A stretch of 64,000 bases of DNA from JABMMZ01 sp044341025 (GCA_044341025.1 JBIISM010000006.1:62001-126000), one strand, 5' to 3'. Shown: positions 32,485 to 41,400, counted from the stretch's first letter. Notes: generated by a model not told the origin, from the letters alone. Program-made: numbers and translations.

Positions 32485-34173
32485 TTACAATCCGACAACA
32501 TATTTGTCTTTTGGATACCTTACTTCATAGGAGAACACCAATTTCTTTACATCTTTCGATTTTACATTGATCTTCCAAGTCAACTTGCCTGTCAATTCAT
32601 TGTAAATTGCGCCATCCTTGCTCAATAAAGTTATCTTAATATTTGGGTCGTTGGTGACTGGTATTTGGTCTTCTATTTCAAAATCCAATGTAATGGCTTT
32701 GGTGTTGCGCACTGTGATTTCAAATGTCTTGTTTAATACTTTATACTCGCTCAAAACTTGTTCTTTGCATTTGTCTTTCATCGCCAATCGCTTTACCACG
32801 ATGTTGCGGTCGCGGCCTAGGTTCATGTACAAAGTATCTTTGGTGGTTTCAGGATCAATGGCGGTTAAGCCGATATAGGATTCATCAAAATAAATACGGG
32901 CACTGGCAGGCAATAAATTCAGGTCTTCCCAATTGGCAATCTTTCCCATTAAGAAAGCATCTTTTTCTAATTTCGGAACTGCCATATACGTTAAGGTAAC
33001 CGGCACCTCTGTGCTACTCACAACCACATTGTGGGCCTTGTTATCAGAGGCAATCGAGTACTTGGTTTTAATGTCGTATTCCATGCGTAAGAAATTATCG
33101 CCCATGGTGAATATCGGCTCTGCAACCTGCACATTCGCATCGTCCATGTCTTCCGATTTGCTGTCTGAAGTTGCTATGCTCGATTTGCCCAATGCTTTTG
33201 GCATTTGATTGTAGTTATAGCCCATAGACTTTTGCTTGTTCACAGATTCTGAATAGGTACTTGGGTATCCAAAATATAAATTCCAAGCATTCAACAATGG
33301 CTTTGTGTTGCCAAGGGCTGGGTTGCTGGTAGACAAAGTTAATGACACATCTTTCCAATCTAAACCCGTGTTCTGATACACTTGCGCACGGTGCACCAAC
33401 TGAATTTTTTCTTTGCCCGAGCCCGCCAAGATATCATAACGCGGCATCCATCCTGCTGTTGGCACATAGTATTTCAAGGTCAACTGACAAGTGGCTGCTG
33501 CTTCCATTTCAACACTTACAATAATTTGATAAATTGGGTTGTACTGTTCGGTGTGAATGCCATTTAAGTTGTTGCTCTGCAAATTGCTGAAATACTCTAG
33601 TCGATCATTCAATTTTGTCGTAATTTTTCCATATTTACTTTCGCGTTTGTCAACTGTTAATTCTTCTTCGTCGATGTTGTTTAAGCGGCTACGCAACAAG
33701 TCTAAGGTCGACTTCAACAGTCCGATTGAATCGCGCGCAAATTCACCACGCATCAAGCGGTTACCCAACAACAATGACCTTTCTTTTTGCAAGGCAGCTT
33801 GTTTGTTGTTGCAATCTTTTACCAACCAGGCCACATCTTCGATTGAATCGTTGATGCGGTTAATGATAAAATTATACTTCATATCGATATCGAACACCTT
33901 TGGTGCCTCCGGATAACGCAGGCCTTTTTTGGTATCAACCACCATGCCACCGCGTAAAAATGCAGAGATGCTGTTCTCGTCGGCATAGGGCGAAACGCCC
34001 TCAATAATAATTTCTGTAGCCCCGCCAGCAAGGGCGATAGACTCTGAATAACTAAGTTCTGCCCCACTCAAATACACAATGGCTTTGTCTGGTTTTGGTT
34101 TAATGGTTTTACTGCTCTCGGCTTGTAAAAAAAGTGTGGCGCTAAGGAATGCGCAAATAATTATCGATTTCAT
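32485..34173 (-). CDS. MuiA-like exported protein (DUF4139/DUF4140)
   Basis: A 562-residue protein of the mucoidy inhibitor MuiA family. The start at 34171-34173 yields a signal peptide (MKSIIICAFLSATLFLQAES). The N-terminal DUF4140 domain begins with KAIVYLSGAELSYSESIAL. A central coiled region holds strings such as DLLRSRLNNIDEEELTVDK. The DUF4139 beta domain contains LKYYVPTAGWMPRYDI and WKDVSLTLSTSNPAL and ends at SYEVRYPKDKYVVGL. The family name comes from an overexpression phenotype; biochemical function is unknown. It is a single gene, with no clear promoter in the 712 bases upstream. Confidence 0.9.
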   Translation of the reverse strand: MKSIIICAFLSATLFLQAESSKTIKPKPDKAIVYLSGAELSYSESIALAGGATEIIIEGVSPYADENSISAFLRGGMVVDTKKGLRYPEAPKVFDIDMKYNFIINRINDSIEDVAWLVKDCNNKQAALQKERSLLLGNRLMRGEFARDSIGLLKSTLDLLRSRLNNIDEEELTVDKRESKYGKITTKLNDRLEYFSNLQSNNLNGIHTEQYNPIYQIIVSVEMEAAATCQLTLKYYVPTAGWMPRYDILAGSGKEKIQLVHRAQVYQNTGLDWKDVSLTLSTSNPALGNTKPLLNAWNLYFGYPSTYSESVNKQKSMGYNYNQMPKALGKSSIATSDSKSEDMDDANVQVAEPIFTMGDNFLRMEYDIKTKYSIASDNKAHNVVVSSTEVPVTLTYMAVPKLEKDAFLMGKIANWEDLNLLPASARIYFDESYIGLTAIDPETTKDTLYMNLGRDRNIVVKRLAMKDKCKEQVLSEYKVLNKTFEITVRNTKAITLDFEIEDQIPVTNDPNIKITLLSKDGAIYNELTGKLTWKINVKSKDVKKLVFSYEVRYPKDKYVVGL

Positions 34174-34339
34174 GGTAGCTATTTTTTGGTATATATACGG
34201 GAAGGGAGGAAAAGGTAAATGAGTAGCAACAACAGCTCCGTGGTAGACTTTTCTCAAAGCAGAAAACACACCACGGAGTGATACTTAGGGCTGAGGGGGG
34301 CATTTAAGAAATAACTTGAGATTTCGCTTCCAAGAAATC

Positions 34340-34820
34340 GTAAAGATGTCCCTAGTCATTTTGTTTAAGAGAGAAACTCAGAAATTGAGAAACTGATCGT
34401 TTCATTAACATATCATTACTAAGAAAGAGAAATTGAGTAACTGATAAATTGAGAAACCGACCGTTTCGTCAGCATATCATCTCCAAGAAATTATAATGGT
34501 ATACCTAGTCATTTTTTTTTAGAAAGAGAAATTGAGTAACCGATAAATTGAGAAACTGATCGTTTCATTAACATTTCGATTCATCAATTTATCATTTCAT
34601 CCTTCCCTATTTATCACTTTATGAATTCATCATTTTATCGTTTCATCAATTCATCATTCTATCACTTTATCATTTTATCTTTTATCAATTCATCATTTTA
34701 TCAATTCATCATTTTATCACTTCATCGATTTATCACTTCATCGATTTATCACTTTATCAATTTATCCTTCCCAATTTATCGTTTCATCACTTTATCAATT
34801 TATCCTTCCCTTTATAAATT
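34340..34820. repeat. Degenerate repeat region between the muiA-like gene and the bacilliredoxin gene
   Basis: The left half holds three related units of roughly 70-100 bp, each ending in a variant of GAGAAACTGATCGTTTCATT (near 34387, 34451, 34550). Two also carry CCTAGTCATTTT and AGAAATTGAGTAAC. The right half (34590-34820) is a degenerate short-period array of ATCATTT, ATCACTT and ATCAATT words. The halves are partly complementary (GATAAATTGAG against CAATTTATC), so an imperfect inverted structure is possible. An open frame at 34621-34866 is the array read as Phe/Ile/Ser repeats and is not a gene. Confidence 0.75.
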
Positions 34821-34850
34821 TCTCCTATACCATCTCAACAATTTTTTCCT

Positions 34851-34858
34851 TAAATTTG
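34851..34858 (+). promoter_or_regulatory. -7 promoter box (TAAATTTG) for the bacilliredoxin gene
   Basis: Exact TAnnTTTG match 27 bases before the ATG at 34886. The -33 element is not evident. Confidence 0.55.
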
Positions 34859-34885
34859 CAGCTTAACCATTAAAACAATTTACCT

Positions 34886-35302
34886 ATGCCATATCCAGAA
34901 ATGCTAGTTTCCCCAATGAGAGCTGAGCTTACCAATGTTGGGTTTAAAGAATTAAAATCGACCGAAGATGTCGTAAACTCAATGAGTAACAACGAAGGCG
35001 TTAGTTTGCTTGTTGTAAATTCCGTTTGTGGTTGCGCCGCTGGTGCTGCCCGTCCAGGTATTATCCGTTCGTTGAGCAACGACAAAACGCCAAGCAATTT
35101 ATACACTGTGTTCGCTGGTCAAGATCTTGACGCAGTATCTAAAGCACGTGAATTCATGATGCCTTTCCCGCCTTCATCGCCTTCAGTGGCATTGTTTAAG
35201 GACGGCAAATTGGTGCACTTCGTAGAACGTATGAACATCGAAGGCCATACCGCTGAGCAAGTGGCTGAGCAATTGAGAAAAGCTTACGACCAATACTGCT
35301 AA
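34886..35302 (+). CDS. Bacilliredoxin, BrxA/BrxB (YphP/YqiW) family
   Basis: A 138-residue thioredoxin-fold protein. The CGC active site lies in VNSVCGCAAGAARPGIIRSL, exactly as in bacilliredoxins, which remove bacillithiol from oxidised proteins. MPYPEMLVSPMRAELTNVGF at the start and MMPFPPSSPSVALFKDGKLV towards the end are family hallmarks. It is full length and cytoplasmic. Presence implies that this organism makes bacillithiol or a similar low-molecular thiol, as is known for many Bacteroidota. It is monocistronic with its own promoter box and terminator. Whether it corresponds to BrxA or BrxB cannot be told. Confidence 0.95.
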   Translation: MPYPEMLVSPMRAELTNVGFKELKSTEDVVNSMSNNEGVSLLVVNSVCGCAAGAARPGIIRSLSNDKTPSNLYTVFAGQDLDAVSKAREFMMPFPPSSPSVALFKDGKLVHFVERMNIEGHTAEQVAEQLRKAYDQYC

Positions 35303-35320
35303 TCAAAAATCTTTTTATAC

Positions 35321-35354
35321 AAAAAAGTCCCGTTCAAAAAACGGGACTTTTTTT
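35321..35354 (+). terminator. Terminator after the bacilliredoxin gene
   Basis: AAAAAAGTCCCGTT / AACGGGACTTTTTTT hairpin, usable in both directions. The minus-strand gene ends at 35372. Confidence 0.93.
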
Positions 35355-35371
35355 ATGCCATTATTTTTATT

Positions 35372-36238
35372 TTAAATCAAACTGACAAAATCCGCTAGCA
35401 GTGACTTTGGATTTACGGGCGCTTCGATGTTTCCAGTTTTCACCAAACTGTGCATCACATTTTCCAACATCTTTTCACTCACCTGAAAATCGGTGTTCCA
35501 TTCGGTGCTGTAAAACCACGACAGAGCATCTTCGGGCTTCATGTCAAAATTCTCCAAGACCATATCGACACTGTTATCGGCGGTCATGAATTGTTTGGTC
35601 GCAAAATTAATCACCCCCAACAAATCCTTTACCGCTTCGGGATTCTCTTTTAAAATATTGTTGCTGGCAACCACTTGGAAGCATGACCATGGGGTTATGA
35701 ATTCGCCGATGCGTTTTAATTTACCTTGATCGACCAAAGGCTTGGTGGTATACTTTTCCCAAAAGAACACATCCGACTCGGCGCCGTTGAGCGACTCAGT
35801 TGCGCCACCCATATTTTCTACCAAGACAAATTCATTTTCAGCAATTTTCTTTCCTCTAACTTCTGCATCCACCATCGCCATAAGATGACTGCCACTGCCA
35901 AAACGGCTAATGGCGTAGCGCTTACCGGCACAATCGCCAATATTTTGCAGCGTCGATTCCTTGCCTGTATGTATGCCCCAAATTAAAGGCGAGGTAATGT
36001 ATTGTTTTACGATTTTAGCGTCCAAACCTTTGATAATGGCAGACACAGCACCTTCGGTTAAAAGAACAGCCATATCGAGTTTCCCCGCCTTAAGATCAGC
36101 CACCATAGCGCCAGTGCCGGCCGAATAAAACGACCATTGTAAATCGATGTTTTTTCGTTCAAATAGACCGAAATCTTTACTGAGCGTCCAAGGAAAGTTA
36201 AAATGCTCGGGTACGCCTCCTATCCTGATGGTTTGCAT
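35372..36238 (-). CDS. Substrate-binding-protein-like (NMT1/SsuA-type) protein without signal peptide
   Basis: A 288-residue periplasmic-binding-protein fold of the NMT1/ThiY/SsuA type. IRIGGVPEHFNFPWTLSKDF begins the first lobe, DLKAGKLDMAVLLTEGAVSA is the characteristic GxlD block, and GKRYAISRFGSGSHLMAMVD follows. The N-terminus starts directly with the first strand: no signal sequence, lipobox or membrane segment is present. No ABC permease or ATPase gene is adjacent. It is therefore probably a cytoplasmic binding or catalytic protein, like the THI5 branch, rather than a transporter receptor. The ligand is unknown. Confidence 0.85.
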   Translation of the reverse strand: MQTIRIGGVPEHFNFPWTLSKDFGLFERKNIDLQWSFYSAGTGAMVADLKAGKLDMAVLLTEGAVSAIIKGLDAKIVKQYITSPLIWGIHTGKESTLQNIGDCAGKRYAISRFGSGSHLMAMVDAEVRGKKIAENEFVLVENMGGATESLNGAESDVFFWEKYTTKPLVDQGKLKRIGEFITPWSCFQVVASNNILKENPEAVKDLLGVINFATKQFMTADNSVDMVLENFDMKPEDALSWFYSTEWNTDFQVSEKMLENVMHSLVKTGNIEAPVNPKSLLADFVSLI

Positions 36239-36252
36239 GTTAAATAAGTCAA

Positions 36253-36260
36253 CAAATCTA
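36253..36260 (-). promoter_or_regulatory. -7 promoter box (TAGATTTG) for the substrate-binding-like gene
   Basis: Minus-strand TAGATTTG matches TAnnTTTG 14 bases before the ATG at 36238. No -33 TTTG seen. Confidence 0.45.
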
Positions 36261-36303
36261 AGACCAAATTGTTTAGGGTTGGGAGAATTTTAGATGACTT
36301 GTA

Positions 36304-36357
36304 TTTGTTATTAGTTAATTGTTATTGGTTAATTGTTATTGGTTATTGGTTATTGGT
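36304..36357 (+). repeat. GTTATTG-type short tandem repeat
   Basis: About seven degenerate copies of TTGTTATTGGTTA-like words (GTTATTAGTTAATTGTTATT and variants). The same word occurs once more beyond the TraB-like gene at 42113-42128. Confidence 0.75.
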
Positions 36358-36487
36358 CACAACCACGAGAAACATGTTGTTGGAGTACTCGCAAGCTCGT
36401 GAGAACACTTCACTTCGTTCCGTTTAGTACCCTGCCAACAACGCCGACAGCGCGATGATGCGGTAATTGTTTACGACCATCCAACAA

Positions 36488-36560
36488 TGTGTCACCCCTA
36501 TGGGGTTTATCTTTACTCACTAAAATTCATTCTACAAATCTGTCACCCCTATGGGTTTAA
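36488..36560 (+). repeat. Pair of TGTCACCCCTATGGG repeats
   Basis: TGTCACCCCTATGGG occurs twice, about 51 bases apart, each followed by GTTTA or TTTA. No gene is visible between 36239 and 37205 and the whole interval is repeat-rich. Confidence 0.6.
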
Positions 36561-36613
36561 CTCTTCATTCTCACTCTCACATTCACTCTCACTCCGCTCT
36601 CACCCTCATTTAC

Positions 36614-36660
36614 ACCCCGTACCGTGACGCAACGAAGTGGAGTCTCTGGTACTGGGGTCA
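36614..36660 (+). repeat. Copy of a dispersed CCCCGTA...CTCTGGTACTGGGG element
   Basis: Resembles 14999-15044 next to the GIY-YIG cassette. Both start CCCCGTA, have ACGAAG or GCGAAG in the middle and end in CTCTGGTACTGGGG. The ends are near-complementary, giving a stem. Confidence 0.6.
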
Positions 36661-36873
36661 CTCTCATAACCCGCCCTGATTGCAGCGGCAGCTCACTGCA
36701 TTTGGGGCCTATATTTTTGCAGGCGCTAAAGGGGCGCCCTGCAGCAGAGACGTTTTATATGTTTATCTTTAGTTGTCACGCCACAGGGTAGAGCAGCAAG
36801 CCACAGGGCAACTAGCAAAATAAGGCAACAAAGGCAGGGACTAGAGCGGAAAGCAGGAGGAAGCGGCGGGAAG

Positions 36874-36948
36874 ATAGGGGTTAGGGTCTAGGGTTTAGTT
36901 AAAAACTATAAAGAATAGGGTTTAGGGACTAGGGTTTAGGGTTTAGTA
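36874..36948 (+). repeat. TTTAGGG-like array
   Basis: Degenerate array of TTTAGGG/TCTAGGG/ACTAGGG words (for example GGGTTTAGGGACTAGGGTTT). The complementary form CCCTAAACCCTAGACCCTAA occurs at 37011-37140, making a long imperfect inverted arrangement around about 60 unique bases. Confidence 0.8.
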
Positions 36949-37010
36949 TATTCTAAAAAACGACAATATTTGAATACAAACATTTAAGTTATTTTAGAAC
37001 GAGACAGTCA

Positions 37011-37140
37011 ATCGCTTCCGAATTAAAAACTATACCCTATCCCCTAAACCCTAGACCCTAATTAGACCCTAAATAGCCGCTTCCGAAATAAAAAACTATA
37101 CCCTATCCCCTAAACCCTAGACCCTTATTAGCCCCTATTT
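37011..37140 (+). repeat. Two tandem 65-bp units with CCCTAAACCCTAG words
   Basis: CGCTTCCGAA..AAAAACTATACCCTATCCCCTAAACCCTAGACCC occurs at 37013 and again at 37078 with few changes, a period of 65 bp. It lies directly upstream of the rpsF promoter. Confidence 0.85.
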
Positions 37141-37149
37141 TCGAAAACA

Positions 37150-37181
37150 TTTGTCTTTCTCAATTAAATTGCTTATCTTTG
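37150..37181 (+). promoter_or_regulatory. Promoter of the rpsF-rpsR-rplI operon
   Basis: TTTG (37150-37153), 20 bases, TATCTTTG (37174-37181): full consensus. Transcription should start near 37187, leaving a leader of about 19 nt, too short for a structured S6:S18-binding leader of the E. coli type. Confidence 0.85.
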
Positions 37182-37205
37182 CAACCCTTTTAAGTAAAAT
37201 AACGT

Positions 37206-37580
37206 ATGACTTTAGTCAATTATGAATCTGCAATCATACTAACACCCGTACTGTCTGAAGCGCAAATGCAAGAAGCCGTAAAAAGCTACAGACAGTTGAT
37301 TGCAGAGCACGGTGGCACCCTTGTGAATGAGACCAATTGGGGTCTTACCAAGCTTGCCTATCCGATCAAAAAAAAATCCACCGGCTTTTATCACTTCTTT
37401 GAATTCCAGGGTAAACCTGAGTTCATCTCACAACTTGAGACTCTTTACCGCAGGGACGAGAGAATCTTAAGGTATTTAAACACCAAATTAGACAAGCACG
37501 CCATAGTCTTCAACGAAAGAAAGAAGAAAGGCGAAATCGCACCAGCAGCAAAAATCGTTAAGGAGGACGCTAAAGTATGA
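37206..37580 (+). CDS. rpsF: 30S ribosomal protein bS6
   Basis: 124 residues, the usual length plus a short basic/Ala-rich tail. YESAIILTPVLSEAQMQEAV opens the ferredoxin-like fold and ETNWGLTKLAYPIKKKSTGF is the family block. bS6 binds bS18 on the 30S platform. There is no Shine-Dalgarno sequence before this first gene, as is normal for Bacteroidota. It overlaps rpsR by ATGA. Confidence 0.97.
   Translation: MTLVNYESAIILTPVLSEAQMQEAVKSYRQLIAEHGGTLVNETNWGLTKLAYPIKKKSTGFYHFFEFQGKPEFISQLETLYRRDERILRYLNTKLDKHAIVFNERKKKGEIAPAAKIVKEDAKV
37560..37566 (+). promoter_or_regulatory. Full Shine-Dalgarno sequence before rpsR
   Basis: AAGGAGG inside the 3' end of rpsF, ten bases before the rpsR ATG. Complementary to the 16S rRNA anti-SD core, and unusual in Bacteroidota. 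Confidence 0.75.
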
Positions 37581-37861
37581 GCAAACCACAAGGAAAACCA
37601 GGACAAGACAATTTCAACTTCAACAGCCAGCAAGCTCAACAAGTAATTAAAAAGAAATACTGTCGTTTCAAAAAACATGGTATCAAGTATGTTGATTATA
37701 AAGATGCAAACTTCCTTTTGAAATTCATGAACGAACAAGGTAAAATCCTTCCGGGCAGAATCACTGGAACATCTGACAAATATCAACGCAAAGTAGCTAC
37801 TGCCGTTAAACGTGCGCGTTTCATGGCGATATTACCATACGTAGCTGACGGTTTAAAATAA
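37577..37861 (+). CDS. rpsR: 30S ribosomal protein bS18
   Basis: 94 residues. KKKYCRFKKHGIKYVDYKD and LPGRITGTSDKYQRKVATAV are the conserved bS18 blocks; the N-terminal 20 residues are Gln/Asn-rich and variable. It pairs with bS6 on the 30S platform. In Flavobacterium johnsoniae ribosomes bS18, bS6 and bS21 have been shown to hold the 16S 3' tail, which hides the anti-SD. Translation here is preceded by a full SD. Confidence 0.97.
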   Translation: MSKPQGKPGQDNFNFNSQQAQQVIKKKYCRFKKHGIKYVDYKDANFLLKFMNEQGKILPGRITGTSDKYQRKVATAVKRARFMAILPYVADGLK

Positions 37862-37870
37862 TCATTAATC

Positions 37871-37877
37871 AAGGAGG
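37871..37877 (+). promoter_or_regulatory. Full Shine-Dalgarno sequence before rplI
   Basis: AAGGAGG with a six-base spacer (AATACA) to the rplI ATG at 37884: ideal spacing and full complementarity. Confidence 0.85.
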
Positions 37878-37883
37878 AATACA

Positions 37884-38336
37884 ATGGCAAACATGAAATT
37901 AATTCTTACTCAAGACGTTAGAAACTTGGGTCATAAAGACGATGTTGTGGCAGTGCGCCCTGGTTATGGTCGCAATTACCTGATCCCACAAGGTATGGCG
38001 AAAATGGCTACCGAATCTGCTATGAAAATGCTAGCAGAGGACATCAAACAAAGAGCATTCAAACAAGACAAAATTAAGAAAGATGCTGAAGCACTATCTA
38101 CCAAATTAGAAGGTGTGCAAGTAACGCTTAGAGCAAAAACTGGAACCAGCGGCAAAATTTTCGGTGCTGTTACTACCCTTCAGGTAGCTAACGCCTTGAA
38201 AGACCTTGGTATCGAGGTTGACAGAAGAAAAATCGTTTTCTCTGAAGAGCCTAAAATGCTTGGAAGCTACACTGCGTTAATCAACTTACACAAAGAGGTT
38301 TCGAAAGGAATCGACATTGAAGTTGTTGCAGAGTAA
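37884..38336 (+). CDS. rplI: 50S ribosomal protein bL9
   Basis: 150 residues. MKLILTQDVRNLGHKDDVVA and VRPGYGRNYLIPQGMA form the N-terminal rRNA-binding domain, followed by the long central helix and the C-terminal domain with GKIFGAVTTLQVANALKDLG. It is the last gene of the rpsF operon, 22 bases after rpsR, with an ideal SD and a strong terminator behind it. Confidence 0.97.
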   Translation: MANMKLILTQDVRNLGHKDDVVAVRPGYGRNYLIPQGMAKMATESAMKMLAEDIKQRAFKQDKIKKDAEALSTKLEGVQVTLRAKTGTSGKIFGAVTTLQVANALKDLGIEVDRRKIVFSEEPKMLGSYTALINLHKEVSKGIDIEVVAE

Positions 38337-38362
38337 TTCTTAATCTTTACAATACCTTAATT

Positions 38363-38394
38363 AAAAGGGATGAAAATATTTTCATCCCTTTTTT
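38363..38394 (+). terminator. Terminator of the rpsF-rpsR-rplI operon
   Basis: AAAAGGGATGAAAA / TTTTCATCCCTTTT perfect 14-bp stem with a two-base loop and T run. It separates rplI from the TraB-like gene. Confidence 0.93.
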
Positions 38395-38432
38395 CGTTCT
38401 TATACTTCCCTTATATTCGTATATTATTTCTA

Positions 38433-41400
38433 ATGAATCACAACAACAAACTTTGTTTAGCGCTAATCCTCTTCCTTAGCGCATTTTCTAGCACCGCTCA
38501 AAACAAACAAAAAGGTCTGCTTTGGCAAATCTCTGGTAATGGACTTAAAAAGCCTAGCTATGTATACGGCACCATGCACGTAAGCCAAAAAATCGCCTTT
38601 CATCTCGGCGACTCTTTCTTCATCGCGCTGTCAAAAAGCGATGTCGTTGCACTTGAGCAGGACCTCGACAGTGTTATACACCGATGGATTACCGAAAGTG
38701 AATCGGACAACCCTGAGGATGCCGCAAAAGTATTTCCCCGCGATGCCTACGATTTCCTTAATCTTTACACCTTTACCCTTAACAGCTATAACAAAGGGCT
38801 TCTGCAAAAGAAACTTAGCGCCCAAGTTCGTGAGGTCAATTACCTACTTACCCGCGGCGAACAAGATGATTTTGAAGAAAATGCTTGGCTTGACCTATAC
38901 ATTTACCAAATTGCAAAAAAACTAGGCAAGGGATTCACAGGCGTGGAGGGCTATGAAGAGAGCCGCGACCTAGTGAAGAAATCGCAAAAAGAACCCAAAG
39001 ATTCTAAAAACAAAAAGCCTAAAAGATACAATTACAAACTGAGACAACAAATCGCCGAAGCCTACCGCAAAGGCGATATCTATATGCTCGATTCAATAGA
39101 CCGTATGACTGAATCTGAACATTACCTAGAGTATATGTTGTATAAACGCAATGCCAATATGGTAAGGCGCATGGATTCTATTATGCATTTAGGCAAAACC
39201 ATGTTTACCGGCGTGGGGTGTTCGCATCTTCCCGGCAGCAAAGGTGTTTTGCAGATGTTGATTGAAAAGGGCTATACCGTGAGGTCTGTTCAAAGCATTG
39301 CTTTAGAAAAAAGCAAAATGGCTAAGAAGTATGAAAACATGGTAATGAAACACACCTACACCACCTATTCATCTGAAGATGGATTGATTTCGGCTGTTCT
39401 GCCAACCCGCCTCACCAAGGTTAACGACAACAGCTCCTACTCTTCTTACTTATCGCCCGACCTAGCCAACGGCTATTATTACCAAATAGAAAAGATTTCT
39501 TGCAACACCATTTTCTCAGGTAAAACGCCCGAAGATTTGCTCTTGGTGATCGACACCATGATATTTGAAAACATCCCCGGTGAAATTTTTGAAAAGAAAA
39601 ACATAGTCTCCAACGGATTCAATGGCATGGAAGTGGTAACCCGTTTGAAGACAGGCGATCTAAACCGTTTTCAAATCCTAGCCTCTCCTTTCAACGTTTA
39701 CATTATTCGTCTTTCTGGCAAAAAGAATTTTGCCGTTTCATCCGACGCCAATAATTTCTTTAAGTCGCTTAAAATAAATGAAGGCAATGCCAGCGCCTGG
39801 CGCAAAATCAGCAGTCCTGATTCTGTATTCAGCATCGAATTACCGAGCAATGACAAGGAACTAAAACTGCCTATGCCGTCTAAGGCCAATCCAAGTTTTG
39901 AACATTTGGTATACGATAAATCTTCTGGTAACACCTACCTAATCAAACAAGAGGATATTTTAAATGAACACTATTTGGAAGAAGACAGTTTTGAATTGCA
40001 TGTGATGGCTAGAAGTTTTGCCGCCACCGACAAATTCAAAATATTAAACACCAAACAGTATATATGGCAAGGTTACCATGCCATGGATGTTGCTTATGAA
40101 AACAAGACAAATGATCAATTATTTGCACGTTTTGCTATTTGTGGAACACATTACATCATGTTTGTTTTAAAACCTCAGCAAGAAGGCGCAGGATTTAATG
40201 AGCGCTTTTTCAACAGCATACATTTCAACGGCAAACCGAAACTCAATTATTTTGAATACAGCGACACCAATTTGTTTTTCAAAGTGCAAACACCCATTAA
40301 ACCAATTCTAACAAAAAAAGTACCTTCCTATGAATCTTATTATGGTGTCGATGAGGATGAAGATAAAGAAAATAAGTACAATGGCAATTACAAAGAAATT
40401 TATTTCAAAACCGATAATGCCAATGAATTTATCAATGTGAGTGCATACAAATATGGGTATTATGAGAGCCAAGACAAAAACCTTAACGACTATTTCAAAT
40501 CATGGGAAAAGAAAATGTCATTAAAGACTTTGTCTATTAGTAAATCGAATCGCAAGGGCATAGATTACATTACCTACACTTATACAGATACCAACAGCAT
40601 GCGCTTGATTAAAGAAATGAACGCTTTACATGGCCAGATGCGCTATTCGGTTGTGGCTTATATGGACACACTTTCTGGCAATAGCGATTTTGTTAGCACT
40701 TTCTTTAACAGCTTCGATGTCTCAGACACCTTAATGGATGACCATATTTTCACCAAGAAAGGCTACCGTTTTTTCCAAGACTTTAACAGCAAAGACAGTG
40801 TGGTGCGCAAAGCTGCAATAAAGAACTATGGAACAATTAGTTTTTGCCAAGCCGATATTGCCAACCTTTGCAATGTCATAGACACGATCAACATGAAAGG
40901 CGATGCAGCAGAGATTCGCAGCGTTCTAATTATTAAGTTAAGTGAGATAGACAGTTCACAAGCCATTATCATTCCGTATTTGCAAAAGTTGTACAGACGT
41001 TTTTCAGACACAGCCTACATGCAATTGGAAATTTTAAAAGCCATGGCAAATCAGAAAAACGACAAAGCATTTCAGGCCATTAAGCCAATATTGTCTAACG
41101 ATATTCCCATTTCCGACAACAGCTTCAGCATGCATGAAATGCTTTGGTCCTTTGGAGATTCTTTAAAATTGGCCAAGATCATTTTGCCCGAATTAATCGA
41201 ATTGACCAATTACCCTGAATACAGAAACGCGGCTTACAGCATGATTTCTAAGATGAAAGACAGTGGCATTATAACGGTTAACGATTATGCCAGCATACAC
41301 GACAAATTGGTAAAAGAAACCAAGGTGGAATACAAACGCATGATGGCGAGCTTGACCAACGAAAACAAAGCCAGCGATTACAACCAAAACAACGACCGTT

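Noticed and set aside
34621..34866. 81-residue Phe/Ser/Ile-rich open frame
   Set aside because: It is the short-period ATCATTT array read in frame, not a protein gene.
36304..36560. CRISPR array
   Set aside because: Repeats are short and irregular, spacers are not of uniform length, and no cas gene is nearby.
36874..37140. True telomere or chromosome end suggested by TTTAGGG words
   Set aside because: The arrays are internal, degenerate, in both orientations and followed by housekeeping genes.
38370..38432. Earlier start for the TraB-like protein
   Set aside because: It lies inside the rplI terminator hairpin; the ATG at 38433 gives a clean signal peptide.
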